NCBI GenBank assembly: GCA_037178675.1
Contig: JAYMGJ010000608.1
Location: 1 to 31,005, forward strand
Direction of reading: 5' to 3'
DNA from: Scleroderma bovista
Lineage: Eukaryota > Basidiomycota > Agaricomycetes > Boletales > Sclerodermataceae
Length of the DNA stretch: 31,005 nucleotides
The position numbers were made by a program, and so were the translations under genes. The first letter of the stretch is position 1. Every line of letters starts with the position of its first letter. The notes beneath the pieces are model-generated. The model was not told the DNA's origin, did no database searches, and was given only the letters and a program-made list of their open reading frames with translations. Of this stretch, positions 18,790 through 27,790 are shown one piece after another.

Positions 18790-21700
18790 ATGGTGAGGCA
18801 ACGGATGTCCCTCAACCAGCAGGCCGCTGTGCCCAAGAGCCCCCAAAAACAGAAACAGAAAGGGAGAACACCTACTGAAGTAGAAACATCAACCTTGGGA
18901 AAAACTCTCCATGCCAGGGAAGATGGCAAGAAAACTCACCTGCATTCCCGAAATACAATGAAGAACTACACTGGACATGTCCACCGAGCTCACGAGTGGC
19001 TGCAATGTAGTCTGGAGAACCATGTTGCAGATAAAGGGACTGCTTTGGAAGAGACCACCAAGTCCTACTCCATCGAGGACTTCTACAACAATCTGTTGTC
19101 TAAGGATGTGTTTGAGCGCATCCCAAATAGGCACTCCAGTGAAGTGCTTTCACTTTACCTTGCTTGGAGAGGATTTCAGACAGAGAAGGTGAGCCCAAGC
19201 ACCATTGAAGGCATCCAAGCCACCTTCAAGTGGCACTGGGACAGCACATGAGTTGCACTTTGATCAAAAAAAAAAGAACACTGACTGGTTTCAGTGGGGA
19301 TATGTTCCAAGGTGAATGGCACGACAACAAGATGTGGCACCGTTGGGAAGGGAACCCTATCCAATCGGGGGACATAGATGATTTGGTGGCAGCCATCAAA
19401 CACAAGATTAATGCCAATCACTGCAAGCATTTCCCAATGTTTCATGACAAAAAATTGTAAAAAAATAGAAGAAAGAGATACTCTTTTATTTACAATTTTG
19501 CTCAACAAAAAAGACAAATATCATACAGCATTATTTTTGTTATTTTTATGTCAAGACATGATTTGAGATCATTTCTTATGTTGAGAGTATAAAATATTTA
19601 ACCTTTTTCTTTTGCCTGTCCCTTGCAAAACAAAACAATGTAAATTTCCCACAGCAAGCATTTTCAATTTTCTGCAGTGAAAAATTGAATCAAAAGATAC
19701 TCTATTTCACAAAAATAAATGTTTAGGAAATATGCTATATATTTTTGGTCATAACAGTCTAGTCAGCCAATCAGTATCCAGTAACAATCATGTTTCTTGA
19801 AGAAAAATCTATTGTTTTCTTTCAACATGTTTTTGGGTATCTTATTTCTAATAAAACATGCTGAAATTCTTGCTATGAAAAAAGTTACATTTTTTATAGT
19901 TCTAACATAAGAAATGACAAAATGATGCTGTATGATTTTTGTGCTTTTTGTTAAACAAAATTGTAAATAAAAGAATATCTCTTTCTTCCATATTTTTATA
20001 ATGTTTTGTCATAAAACATTGAGAAATGCTTGCAGTGAATGGTACACCAAGGATGCATTTGGCTGCAATGAAAATAGAGTATATGGATATGATGCTTACC
20101 TGGAGGAAAGGCTGGCAGAAGAGAATGGACAAGGGAGTGTGAGAGATCAACCTACGAAGTGTATCCCTTCGGTCCTCATCATCTGCTGCCATGGAAACTG
20201 AAATGTTGTACTGGATTGGACTTGACCTTTGACAGCCAATCAGTACAGGCTCTATCCTCACCCAGGTAGGCCTTCGTGCGATGTGTTTCTGTGGCTAGCA
20301 GTCTGGATCAAATGGGTTGAGCACATGCATCTTGGACATCCAATGGCTGGGACAGACTTCGTGTTCCCTGCACAGGGGGGAAATGGAGTCCTGCAGCCAG
20401 GCCAGCTGCTTTCACATGAGGCCATTCAGAAGCTCCTTAATGAAGCTACAGCTGGGGCTGGCATCCCAGAAATGTTCTCAACACGCTGTTTTCAGTGCGG
20501 TGGAGCACAATACTGCTTCATGTTTTCCCCAAAACCATGGCTCCTGAGATGGGTTCATTGGTGGGGCAGATGGGCTGAAGGCAAGCAGGTGAGTGCAAGA
20601 TTGCACAAGGTGGTGCACATGGCCTGCATGCTTTCCTATCTGGGGTGGCCAGATGTGCTGACTGATCCCTGTTTTCTTTCTCTTTCCCCCTTCCTTCCCC
20701 CCTTTTCCCTCATGATTGCAGAAGGACACCCTCATGAGGTACCTTCTCGATGAACTCCACGCGCACGAAAATGATCACAGTGATGCACTAGTGCGAACCT
20801 TGCAGGAAGCAGAGCAGTCATCTGCTGAAGCCACCGTTGCACAATCAGCAACAACAGAAGGTCTCCAGGTGGCCCACCACACAGCACTGACGGCAGACAT
20901 GCAGGTACTGCAAGCGTCCATGGACAGGATTAGTGACGACATAAAGGGCCTGCACAAACAGTTTGGTGATATGGCCAACCGCCCACTGTCCCACCATGTG
21001 TGCCCAGGGACTCAACAGTGGCCCTCAAACCCATCCCTGCCATCCACTCAGAGTGGCAATGCCGGTGTGTGCCCCCATCAAATGGGATTCTTGTGCTCAG
21101 GTCTCACTGATCTGTCACCCCACTGCAGCACCCCAGCCACTTGTATTCACACCACTGCCACATGTGGATGCACCCAACTATGCCCAGTCAATGCCTCCAG
21201 CCACATCTCACCCACCGTCCTTCCACACCAACCCGGTGAACCAACCCTCTCTGCTCTCTTCCCAAGTAGTAGAAAAGCACTCAGCACTGTTGCCACCCCT
21301 GCCATCATTGCTCTTGCAGTTGGTTTCAACAGGACCAAATGGTGTCACCACCTTACAAACAACCCCTCCTCATATGAGGAACAGGAGGGCCATGTGAGCT
21401 GCAATGCCAGAGGTTGGTCTGTGCATCCCCAACATACTTGTCCTGCTTGAGGATGGGGTGACAACCATGCCAAAGTTGGAGTCCTGGTGGGAGATCATGC
21501 ATCACTGGAAGGAGGGCACACCATGGCTTGGCCTCCTCACTCCTTTGAAGGACTGGCCTCATAAACACTACAACAGAAGTACAGCCAGTGCAAAACAATC
21601 ACGATGGAATTCCTCAATGAGTAAGCCGCCCCATCACACAATGTGCCAGCCCACTACTAACATAACCTACTCACTGGGTGCCACCGCACCTCTAGATTCA

Positions 21701-21915
21701 AAGGGAACAAGACAAATTTCCTCTGTGCCTATGGCCATGCTGCCGAGGAAGGACACACCACTGTCCTCAATGCAGTCAGGGCAGCATGCAAACAGTACAG
21801 GGGGGGTGGAGAGGGCCGCCGTGTCACGTTGGAAGAGATGGAGATCCCGCAGCGTGGTGAGTGCCGCTGTGCCATCACCTTGAATGAATGGGATGGCGAC
21901 CAACTGGCACTATAG
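18790..21915 (+). pseudogene. Tyrosine-recombinase-like (Crypton-like) gene, decayed, at least three introns
   Basis: Proteins of this DNA breaking-rejoining fold pair an N-terminal SAM-like domain with a catalytic domain carrying an R...HxxR...Y set. The start MVRQRMSLNQQ leads to NTMKNYTGHVHRAHEWLQ (N-terminal domain). After a frameshift near a 10-A run (19266-19275) comes GDMFQGEWHDNKMWHRWEGN, then the MITE, then MLTWRKGWQKRMDKG. Inferred introns: 20159-20235 (GTGTAT...ACAG), 20589-20721 (GTGAGT...TTGCAG) and 21621-21695 (GTAAGC...TCTAG); all three rejoin the frame. RLYPHPGRPSCDVFLWL and the catalytic block follow, but where HCFRRGGAQYR is expected the gene reads RCFQCGGAQYC, so catalytic His and Arg are lost. 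Then RYLLDELHAHE, a Pro-rich linker, MPEVGLCIPNI, LKDWPHKHYN, FLNEFKGNK and a stop at 21913-21915. In-frame TGA stops at 19249, 19261, 20140 and 21395. Confidence 0.7.
19419..20037. mobile_element. 619-bp MITE with long terminal inverted repeats and AAT duplication
   Basis: AT-rich insert starting CACTGCAAGCATTTC and ending GAAATGCTTGCAGTG, flanked by AAT (19416-19418 and 20038-20040). The terminal inverted repeats extend about 170 bp with scattered changes, sharing CAATGTTT-ATGACAAAA, AGAAAGAGATA-TCTTTTATTTAC and ATCATACAGCAT. Shorter end-like repeats occur inside (19660-19700). Removing the insert and one AAT restores the host frame across HKINAN and GTPRMHLAAM. The 3-bp duplication and CACTG end recall CACTA or PIF-Harbinger groups, but no transposase is present to decide. 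Confidence 0.85.
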
Positions 21916-22090
21916 ATCTGCATGGGTACACCTGTGGGTACCAGAAGGCTTACCTGCACCTGCACCTGTGGTCAACTTCCCATAGTACCCAAGTATGTGG
22001 GTACATACCTGCACCAAGGGTGCCACGGTGTAGAGACGCATGTGTCTCTAGGTGCACATATACCGATCAGTATTCACCCGAACTCGTTCG
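21916..22090. other. Short inverted-repeat cluster without a gene
   Basis: Contains TACCCAAGTATGTGGGTA and AGAGACGCATGTGTCTCT, both able to fold back, and several GGGTAC words. No gene seen. It may be the end of an unidentified element; a similar TACCCATGGGTA lies at 23196-23207. Confidence 0.35.
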
Positions 22091-22430
22091 TGCTACTCAG
22101 CACAGCCACCCACACCCAACCCGCACGAGAGCTCTCCAATGTGCAGCTGGGTACACCCAATAGGGTCCTGCGAAGGTCCCGCATGAGTAGCTATTCCCTA
22201 TCTCTTCCTGCGAGCATCGTGATCACTCGGAATAGCTTCGGGTCTGTTTGGACTAGTCCGCACTACTCAGCACAGCCACCCGCACCCAACCCGCATGAGA
22301 GCTCTCCAATGCGCAGCTTGGTACACCCGATAGGGCCCTGCGAAGGTCCTGCATGCGTAGCTCATCCCTATCCCTTCCTGACTGTCTCAGTCACTTGGAG
22401 TAGCATCGAGTCACACTACTACATCACATC
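22091..22430. repeat. 170-bp direct tandem duplication
   Basis: TACTCAGCACAGCCACCC at 22093 recurs at 22263, exactly 170 bp on, and similarity continues through GAGAGCTCTCCAATG, GGTACACCC and CCTGCGAAGGTCC into the second half. The two units differ at scattered positions, several of them CpG/TpG. Confidence 0.8.
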
Positions 22431-22600
22431 GTGTCACGCTACATCACATCGGGTCGTGCTACATCGCATTGGGTAGCGCTACATCGCATCGGGTCACACT
22501 ACATCGCATCGGGTCGCACTGCATTGTGTCGGGTCACTCTCCTGTGTAGGGTCTCACTGCATAGGGTCGCATCACATTGGGTCGCATTGCACTTCTCTTC
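22404..22600. repeat. 20-bp tandem array
   Basis: About six copies of CNCNCTACATCGCATCGGGT, followed by two or three shorter degenerate units (GCATAGGGT, CACATTGGGT). ORFs through it are a by-product of the repeat. Confidence 0.75.
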
Positions 22601-23230
22601 CTGTCACTTTAGCTTCTGCCTTTGTGTCCCTCAGCCTTTCCCCTCGCTTTAGCATCCCTGACAGCTGTCATTATGTTAGTATTATGTTCCCTCTTAGCAC
22701 TGTCATCCTCTCTCCTTCTCTTCGGGTCGCTTGTACCCTTCCCCCTGGATTAGGCTTCAGTATATAGCCCTAGTCCTCACAAAAATAAGAAGTTTCCTTT
22801 CTGCCCCCATCTGAGTGTCGAAGTGTGAGTTCTGTTGTTTCCGGTGTTTCTCTGTCATTTCTCTCGTGTCCTGCCGCCCTCTCTTTGTTTTCTGACGACC
22901 CTAGACGACCCTATTCGGTGCTCCGACAATTTCCGGTGGATCCCGCTATTCCCAGCTCTCCCTAGCGCGTGTCTACACACACTAGGCAACCTCCCTACTC
23001 CCTAGTCACACACTCCCTGCACATTTTTGCTGCGCTCCTCACCCCTACTCTGCTCTCTCTCGACTCCCGGAACCTCCGAGTGCGCTCCTGTGCTCTATTC
23101 TCCTTAGCTCCCCTAGTCAAGCCAGACCAGGTCTCCTTGGGCGGACACCCATTTTCGCACCTTCAAGGGACTCACCCCCTACAACGGGTAGTACATACCC
23201 ATGGGTACGTGCATAGGGATGATCAACTTG
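22601..23230 (+). promoter_or_regulatory. Promoter/leader-like stretch, possibly an LTR
   Basis: Pyrimidine-rich sequence with TATATAG (22760-22766), a CT-rich leader and CGGTGCTCCGACAATTTCCGG near 22917-22937. The word TCCGACAATTTCCGG also ends the satellite arm at 15587-15601. The layout resembles a U3-TATA-R-U5 region followed by a primer site, but no paired LTR or coding region is seen. The segment 22960-23230 has no recognised gene. Confidence 0.3.
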
Positions 23231-23389
23231 GTATATAATATTCATTGTAAGTAAGGAAGAACAACTGTACTACGCATCACAAGTGTGAATGATTCTGAAT
23301 GGACGACATGCAGTAAGGAAAACAGGTGGAATGTGAGGCAAATGATGACAAGGCAAGAGAGAGATACACACGAAAGATTGTAGCTACTC

Positions 23390-26010
23390 TGTGTTAATTG
23401 CATCCCAACCCACAGTCAATTCAATATCATCATCACCTTCAATCTCTTCCAAACCAGCAATGACCTGAATGTCAGTATTTTTCATGAACCCCTCAGGACT
23501 CCAAGAGCTGAGACAAAGAAGGGCACAGATGGATTGGGCAGAGAGGCAGTTCCAAGTATGTGATAAAAGAGTACGACCATGGCTGAAAAGGCATTCAACA
23601 TCTACAGAAGTTGCTATGCATGAGAATTAGATACAATTAAATTTCATTCATATTGACAGCACATACTGGGAATAGTTAAATAATCTGAGGCCATTTGGGA
23701 GAGGCAGGGATAGGTAGATCTGTGGTCATACCACCACTTGAGTGCATCACTCACATTCTCAATGTCTGCGGTGAGATAGGTATCAAGTTTGTCCTTGGCT
23801 TGTGACACCTTTGCTAGGGATGGCAGACAGTCAAAAATATTTGCAGGATTGTCATCCTAATGCATGCCATTAGGAATGATTGAGTAGTTTGTAAGAAAAA
23901 AATACAGACCTGAATGTCCAAGCTGGCCTCATTGTCCGACTCGCCAGGAACATAGTGTGTAGCATAGGATTCATCAAATGTGTTTTGAATGAGCTGGCAA
24001 GCAGTTGTGATCCACTCTATATCCCATCCAGCTAGCTTGAAATATTCAAGCTTATGGTGGGGATGCAATACTGTTGAAGGGTCAAGTGAGCAGTTGAAAT
24101 CTGTTAGATATGAAGGAAATAGTTACTCATGGCAATGCAATACACAGGAGAGGAATCAGCAAGTGAGTAGTATCTGTTGAGGGTTCTCTTTGCAAGCCCA
24201 ATTGCAGCTCAGATTGCTGGATCTAGTGTTTCCTTTGAAAGCATGCGAGTGGTAAAGGTTTCATTGATGTAGTCAATAGCTGGGATGACCATCGCAAGGT
24301 TTGGTGCACCGCACGAGAAAAACAATGTTGCATCCTTGAGGATCTGTAATGTGTCACAACGTCACATCAACTTCACCAAAACAAAGACACACCTTCAGCA
24401 TGTCTCACAACTGTCCCAACAACATCCACTCATGGTCGTCGAGGGCATAGGCGGTGAGCCCAAACTTCTGCTTATCAGTAATGTCTTCAATGGGTGCATG
24501 GTAATTGATAACAAAGTGCGACATGTTGAACGTCGAATTCCACCTAGTCAACACATCACGTGGGATCATTTTGACAGGCATGTCAAAATCTTTGACAGTC
24601 ACAATCCAGGCAGGAAGAAGAATAGTGGTCAAGTTGATGATTTTGAATGAAATCTCTCTGCAGAGGGCAGACATCTTCCTCCAGGTCGGCTTGCTCGTCA
24701 TCCAACAACAATTCCATCTCATTAATCCATCCCTCAGCATTGTTGTCCTCAGTGTCCTCAATCCTCTGCTCTCCCATGGTATGAATGTCCTTGCTGAGTT
24801 TGTCATCAGTGGCCCACTCGCGTGCTCTCTCCATCTCTCCCTCTGTGCTCTCCCAGGACCCTTTTTTTGGTATGTCAAATGATTTCATCAAACTTTTTGC
24901 AACTAAGTTCGTGATGTGCAGCACACATCTCACTCAACCTGCTGTACCACCAAAGTGCGCAACCAGTTCCCCCATGTGCTCTGCCATCGTATCATTTGAT
25001 GATGTGTTGTCTGCTGTCACTCCCAATATCTTTGCAAGTGTATCAGGTTAGTTTTCACATCAAATCTTATCACACACCATGTCTGATATCCTGAACTCAT
25101 TCAGAACGTTTGCAAAGGCCTTTGCAAGATTTTGACCAGTGTGAGACTGGAAATGACTTGATTTCAATAATGTACTTACTCTTACTATGTAGTACACACC
25201 TTCACAACCTCAACCATGTCCAGGGTAAATGTTTGCACCTTCCCTTCATTCGCCAGGTGGACTGAAAAGGCTATAACTGCCTTATGGTTGGGAGACGACA
25301 TCCATGCATCTGTTGTGAAATTTAATTCACCTTGGTATTCCTAGTCAGTAGCTCAGCAACTGCAAGTTGTAAAGGGCAGAGTGACTGACGTGAAGCATTG
25401 TAGCAACCTGATTCCATACATTCTTAAAAACAACCTTAAGGTCTCGCAAAATGGTACTCGGATGTGGTAAGTAATATCCTGGCCGACCTGTCTCCATGAG
25501 ACATTAAAAGCTGCAATCACTGACGATCTTATATGGGTGCAGGTTTTCTGCTACCCAATGAACAAGCTTGACTCTGCAATGCCTTGTCATCACTCAGCCA
25601 ACCAATGAGGTGTTAAGTATGTACTGCATTTCTGCCCTGGTATGTGGCCTTGTTGAGTATGTCGCCCCTCCCTTTCTCTGAAAGGCAGATGTAATCAAGC
25701 CGTTTACAGTGTACTGCTTGGTAACATCGTGTGCAACATCAAGGCTTGCTGTGTCATTGATTGTATTGATAAAGTCCTCGCCCCAGCATCTCTTCACATG
25801 CTTTCACATATTGCTTGTGGATCCTTTATTGCCAGTGTCAGGAAAACGTCGCACACTGTACCTGCAGCTCTTCCCAAGGCACTTGAAGACATGACAATGC
25901 CTCCCATCAATGTGGGCAATCTCAGGGACAGGTGAGAAACACGCATAGATGGGGGATTTCCAATCCTTCATCGAGCGTGCTATTTCATCATAAGTAATAG
26001 CACAATGCTA
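23390..26010 (-). pseudogene. hAT-superfamily transposase relic
   Basis: Minus strand, N- to C-terminal. 25990-25780: BED-type zinc finger with HVFKCLGKSC, RRFPDTGNKGSTSNM, then TGA where Arg is expected, then KHVKRCWGED. 25780-25600: FINTINDTASLDVAHDVTKQ region. 24650-24410: core words MIPRDVLTRWNSTFNMS and YALDDHEWMLL. 24068-23950: HPHHKLEYFKLAGWDIEWI. 23605-23398: C-terminal hAT dimerisation domain ATSVDVECLFSHGRTLLSH, WNCLSAQSICALLCL and a D/E-rich tail. hAT transposases cut and paste DNA and leave 8-bp duplications; I could not find the terminal repeats. Introns probably separate the blocks. Frameshifts and stops make it non-functional. Confidence 0.75.
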
Positions 26011-26075
26011 AGGAGAAACACAGATATGTACTTAGCTCTTCATCTGGAGACTCTTCCAGCCTCACTTGTAACGGT

Positions 26076-26160
26076 CTGACTTTTTATCTTATCTAATCTC
26101 TGATTAGATGGCATCTTATCTTATCATAGTGTACTATCTTATCTAATGCATCTTATCTGG
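26076..26160. promoter_or_regulatory. Cluster of TTATC (GATA-type) words
   Basis: TTATCTTATCTAATC, ATCTTATCTTATC, ACTATCTTATCTAAT and ATCTTATCTGG occur within about 85 bp directly upstream of the copia 5' LTR. These are WGATAR-like cores on the minus strand. The cluster could be fungal GATA-factor sites or just a simple repeat; it may belong to the edge of the hAT relic. Confidence 0.3.
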
Positions 26161-26164
26161 GGTC

Positions 26165-26452
26165 TGTTGAAGTCGCACGTGCACCCAGCGTAAACTGTCG
26201 ACGAAGTGCGCACAAGACTGCAACCCATATTAGTGTAGAGTTAGTAATAGTCCTCTTTAGAGTAGATGTTACATGTCACACGTCACACATCACAGTCACA
26301 CGTCACAATGTTTGTTGTATATACACAGTGTTCATCGCTGATATAATATAACAGCTCTTAACCAGCTACCGCTACCATCTCTGGTTGTGCACTCCACCCA
26401 ACAGGTGAGTTGGAGTAGCAGTTCCTCTACGTATATAGGTATTGCTTCAACA
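26165..26452 (+). repeat. 5' LTR of plus-strand copia (288 bp)
   Basis: TGTTGAAG...CTTCAACA; same length as the LTR at 3993-4280 and similar throughout. It contains TATA-like words (TGTATATACAC near 26318) and keeps CpGs lost in the other copy. Confidence 0.9.
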
Positions 26453-26464
26453 GGTTATGAGCCC
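26453..26464 (+). promoter_or_regulatory. Primer binding site, half-tRNA-iMet type
   Basis: GGTTATGAGCCC abuts the LTR end. It is the complement of the anticodon stem-loop GGGCTCATAACC of fungal initiator tRNA-Met (known from yeast), not of a tRNA 3' end. Priming by an internally cut tRNA-iMet half is established for Drosophila copia, so the same mode is inferred here. Confidence 0.7.
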
Positions 26465-26836
26465 CGTGAGCGCACTGTGTGCAGCAATGCACCAGACAGC
26501 GCTCCAGCTCCCTGAGCATCGCTTTAACTAGCTTGACACTGTGGACCACAGTGAGCTCCTAGCTGAGCCCCTGCACAGCCACAAGGCGAAGTCGGTCAAC
26601 GACTTGCGCCCAACAGTGAGCTCCTAGTTGAGCACCTGTACTGCCACAGGCGAAGTTCATCGATGACTTGCGCCAACCATGGCGAACATTGTCGATGACT
26701 TGCGCTGGCATAACCTAGTCATGAGTTAGCTGTTGACAGAAGTGCTGTCACTAGCACTCAGGTGTTTCTTCTTTTCTTGCTTGTCCGTTGTCGCATTCAC
26801 TTGCTGACTCTGTTGACAGCCAAACAGAATATCACC
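26465..26836 (+). other. Copia 5' leader with 65-bp direct repeats and a short upstream ORF
   Basis: CAGTGAGCTCCTAG...CGAAGT...GACTTGCGCC occurs at 26549 and 26614 (65 bp apart), with a third partial GTCGATGACTTGCGC near 26690. An upstream ATG at 26679 opens 16 codons to TAG at 26727-26729. The region would hold packaging signals; none can be assigned by sight. Confidence 0.5.
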
Positions 26837-27790
26837 ATGTCCAGTGCTCTTGACAAGATGGTCCCCGTGTTCACTGGCTCCAACTGGCAGCAGTGGCACA
26901 CCTCTATGCAGGCCTACCTCTGGGCACAAGGCCAATGGTACGTTTACTCGACGACGCAACCCGCTGCCGGTCACGATGACCGAAAAGAGTGGGATGACAA
27001 CACCGAGAGAGCACTCGGTAATATTACCTTGCGCCTCGCCCCCTCGATCCAGGTTGCGGTCTCGAACCTCAACAACGTTAAGGATGTCTGGGACCACCTC
27101 AAGAAGAACTTCGGCACCCCCAGTATTGGCTCTGCCTACGCTGAGCTCAGCAAGCTCCTGGCAACTACCATCCCCGCTGGCTCTCACCCCACTCCGGCAA
27201 TCACCAAAGTGCTTAGCCACTTTGCATATCTCAAGGACGCTGGCTTCAAGTTCCCTGCCCCCATGCAGGCAATGATCATCCTCTGCAAGCTCCCTCCTAC
27301 TATGGAGGTTGTAGCTCAAATTCTTAGCCAAACATCGCCAGATGAGATCAAAAACCTTAAGCCCGATGGGATTGTCAAAGCTGCCACGCTCTCTTTTGAG
27401 CAGAAAGGTGCCTCTTCGCGCACCAGTGGTAAGGGCCCCCAGGCCAACAAGCTTAGCGCTGTGAAGTGCAAGCCGGCTGACCCTAAGTTCGCCCAGCAGC
27501 AGCAGCAGCCCCAGAGGCAGCAGCAGCAGCAAGGTGGGTCCAACGGCGGTGCGAGCAGAAACGCTCCTGTCCAAGGACAGGGAGGCCGCACTCGACGCGG
27601 CGGCAAGAAGGCTCACGCTCGCTGCGAGAACACCCAACAGGCTGCCTTCGCCACTTACGTCCACTACAATGGACCAGAGCCCACCATCGACCCTCGTGCC
27701 TTGGCTCACACTCCTGGTGCTGCCCACTACGCCCCCCCGCATTCAAAAATACTATCAAGGCCTTCGACTTGGCACACCATCTGGGGGTAG
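26837..27790 (+). CDS. Copia gag (317 aa)
   Basis: Gag forms the virus-like particle that packages the element RNA. The start is set at ATG 26837 (context ATCACCATG), giving MSSALDKMVPVFTGSNWQQW, a typical copia gag opening; an upstream in-frame ATG at 26762 would add leader-encoded residues and is less likely. Body: WHTSMQAYLWAQGQW, VWDHLKKNFGTPS and ILCKLPPTME, as in UBN2-type copia gags. The C-terminal part is Gln-rich (QQQQPQRQQQQQ) and then basic (GGRTRRGGKKAHARC). I see no CCHC zinc knuckle. The frame ends at 27788-27790, overlapping the pol frame, which lies in -1. Confidence 0.8.
   Translation: MSSALDKMVPVFTGSNWQQWHTSMQAYLWAQGQWYVYSTTQPAAGHDDRKEWDDNTERALGNITLRLAPSIQVAVSNLNNVKDVWDHLKKNFGTPSIGSAYAELSKLLATTIPAGSHPTPAITKVLSHFAYLKDAGFKFPAPMQAMIILCKLPPTMEVVAQILSQTSPDEIKNLKPDGIVKAATLSFEQKGASSRTSGKGPQANKLSAVKCKPADPKFAQQQQQPQRQQQQQGGSNGGASRNAPVQGQGGRTRRGGKKAHARCENTQQAAFATYVHYNGPEPTIDPRALAHTPGAAHYAPPHSKILSRPSTWHTIWG
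27733..27739 (+). promoter_or_regulatory. Possible -1 frameshift site (C CCC CCG)
   Basis: In the gag frame the codons are GCC CCC CCG. A -1 slip here enters the pol frame at AFKNTIKAFDLAHHL. The heptamer fits the X XXY YYZ rule. A one-base indel in the seven-C run would give the same picture. Confidence 0.3.

Noticed and set aside
19434..20033. Small AT-rich ORFs at 19902-20261 and 19176-19517 on the minus strand
   Set aside because: They lie across the MITE and its borders and repeat each other because of the inverted ends.
22431..22652. ORF through the 20-bp array
   Set aside because: The period is not a multiple of three and the translation is only repeat-derived.
26726..27742. 338-codon minus-strand ORF
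   Set aside because: It is antisense to copia gag, which has clear family motifs; low complexity (Leu, Ser, Gly) and no domain.
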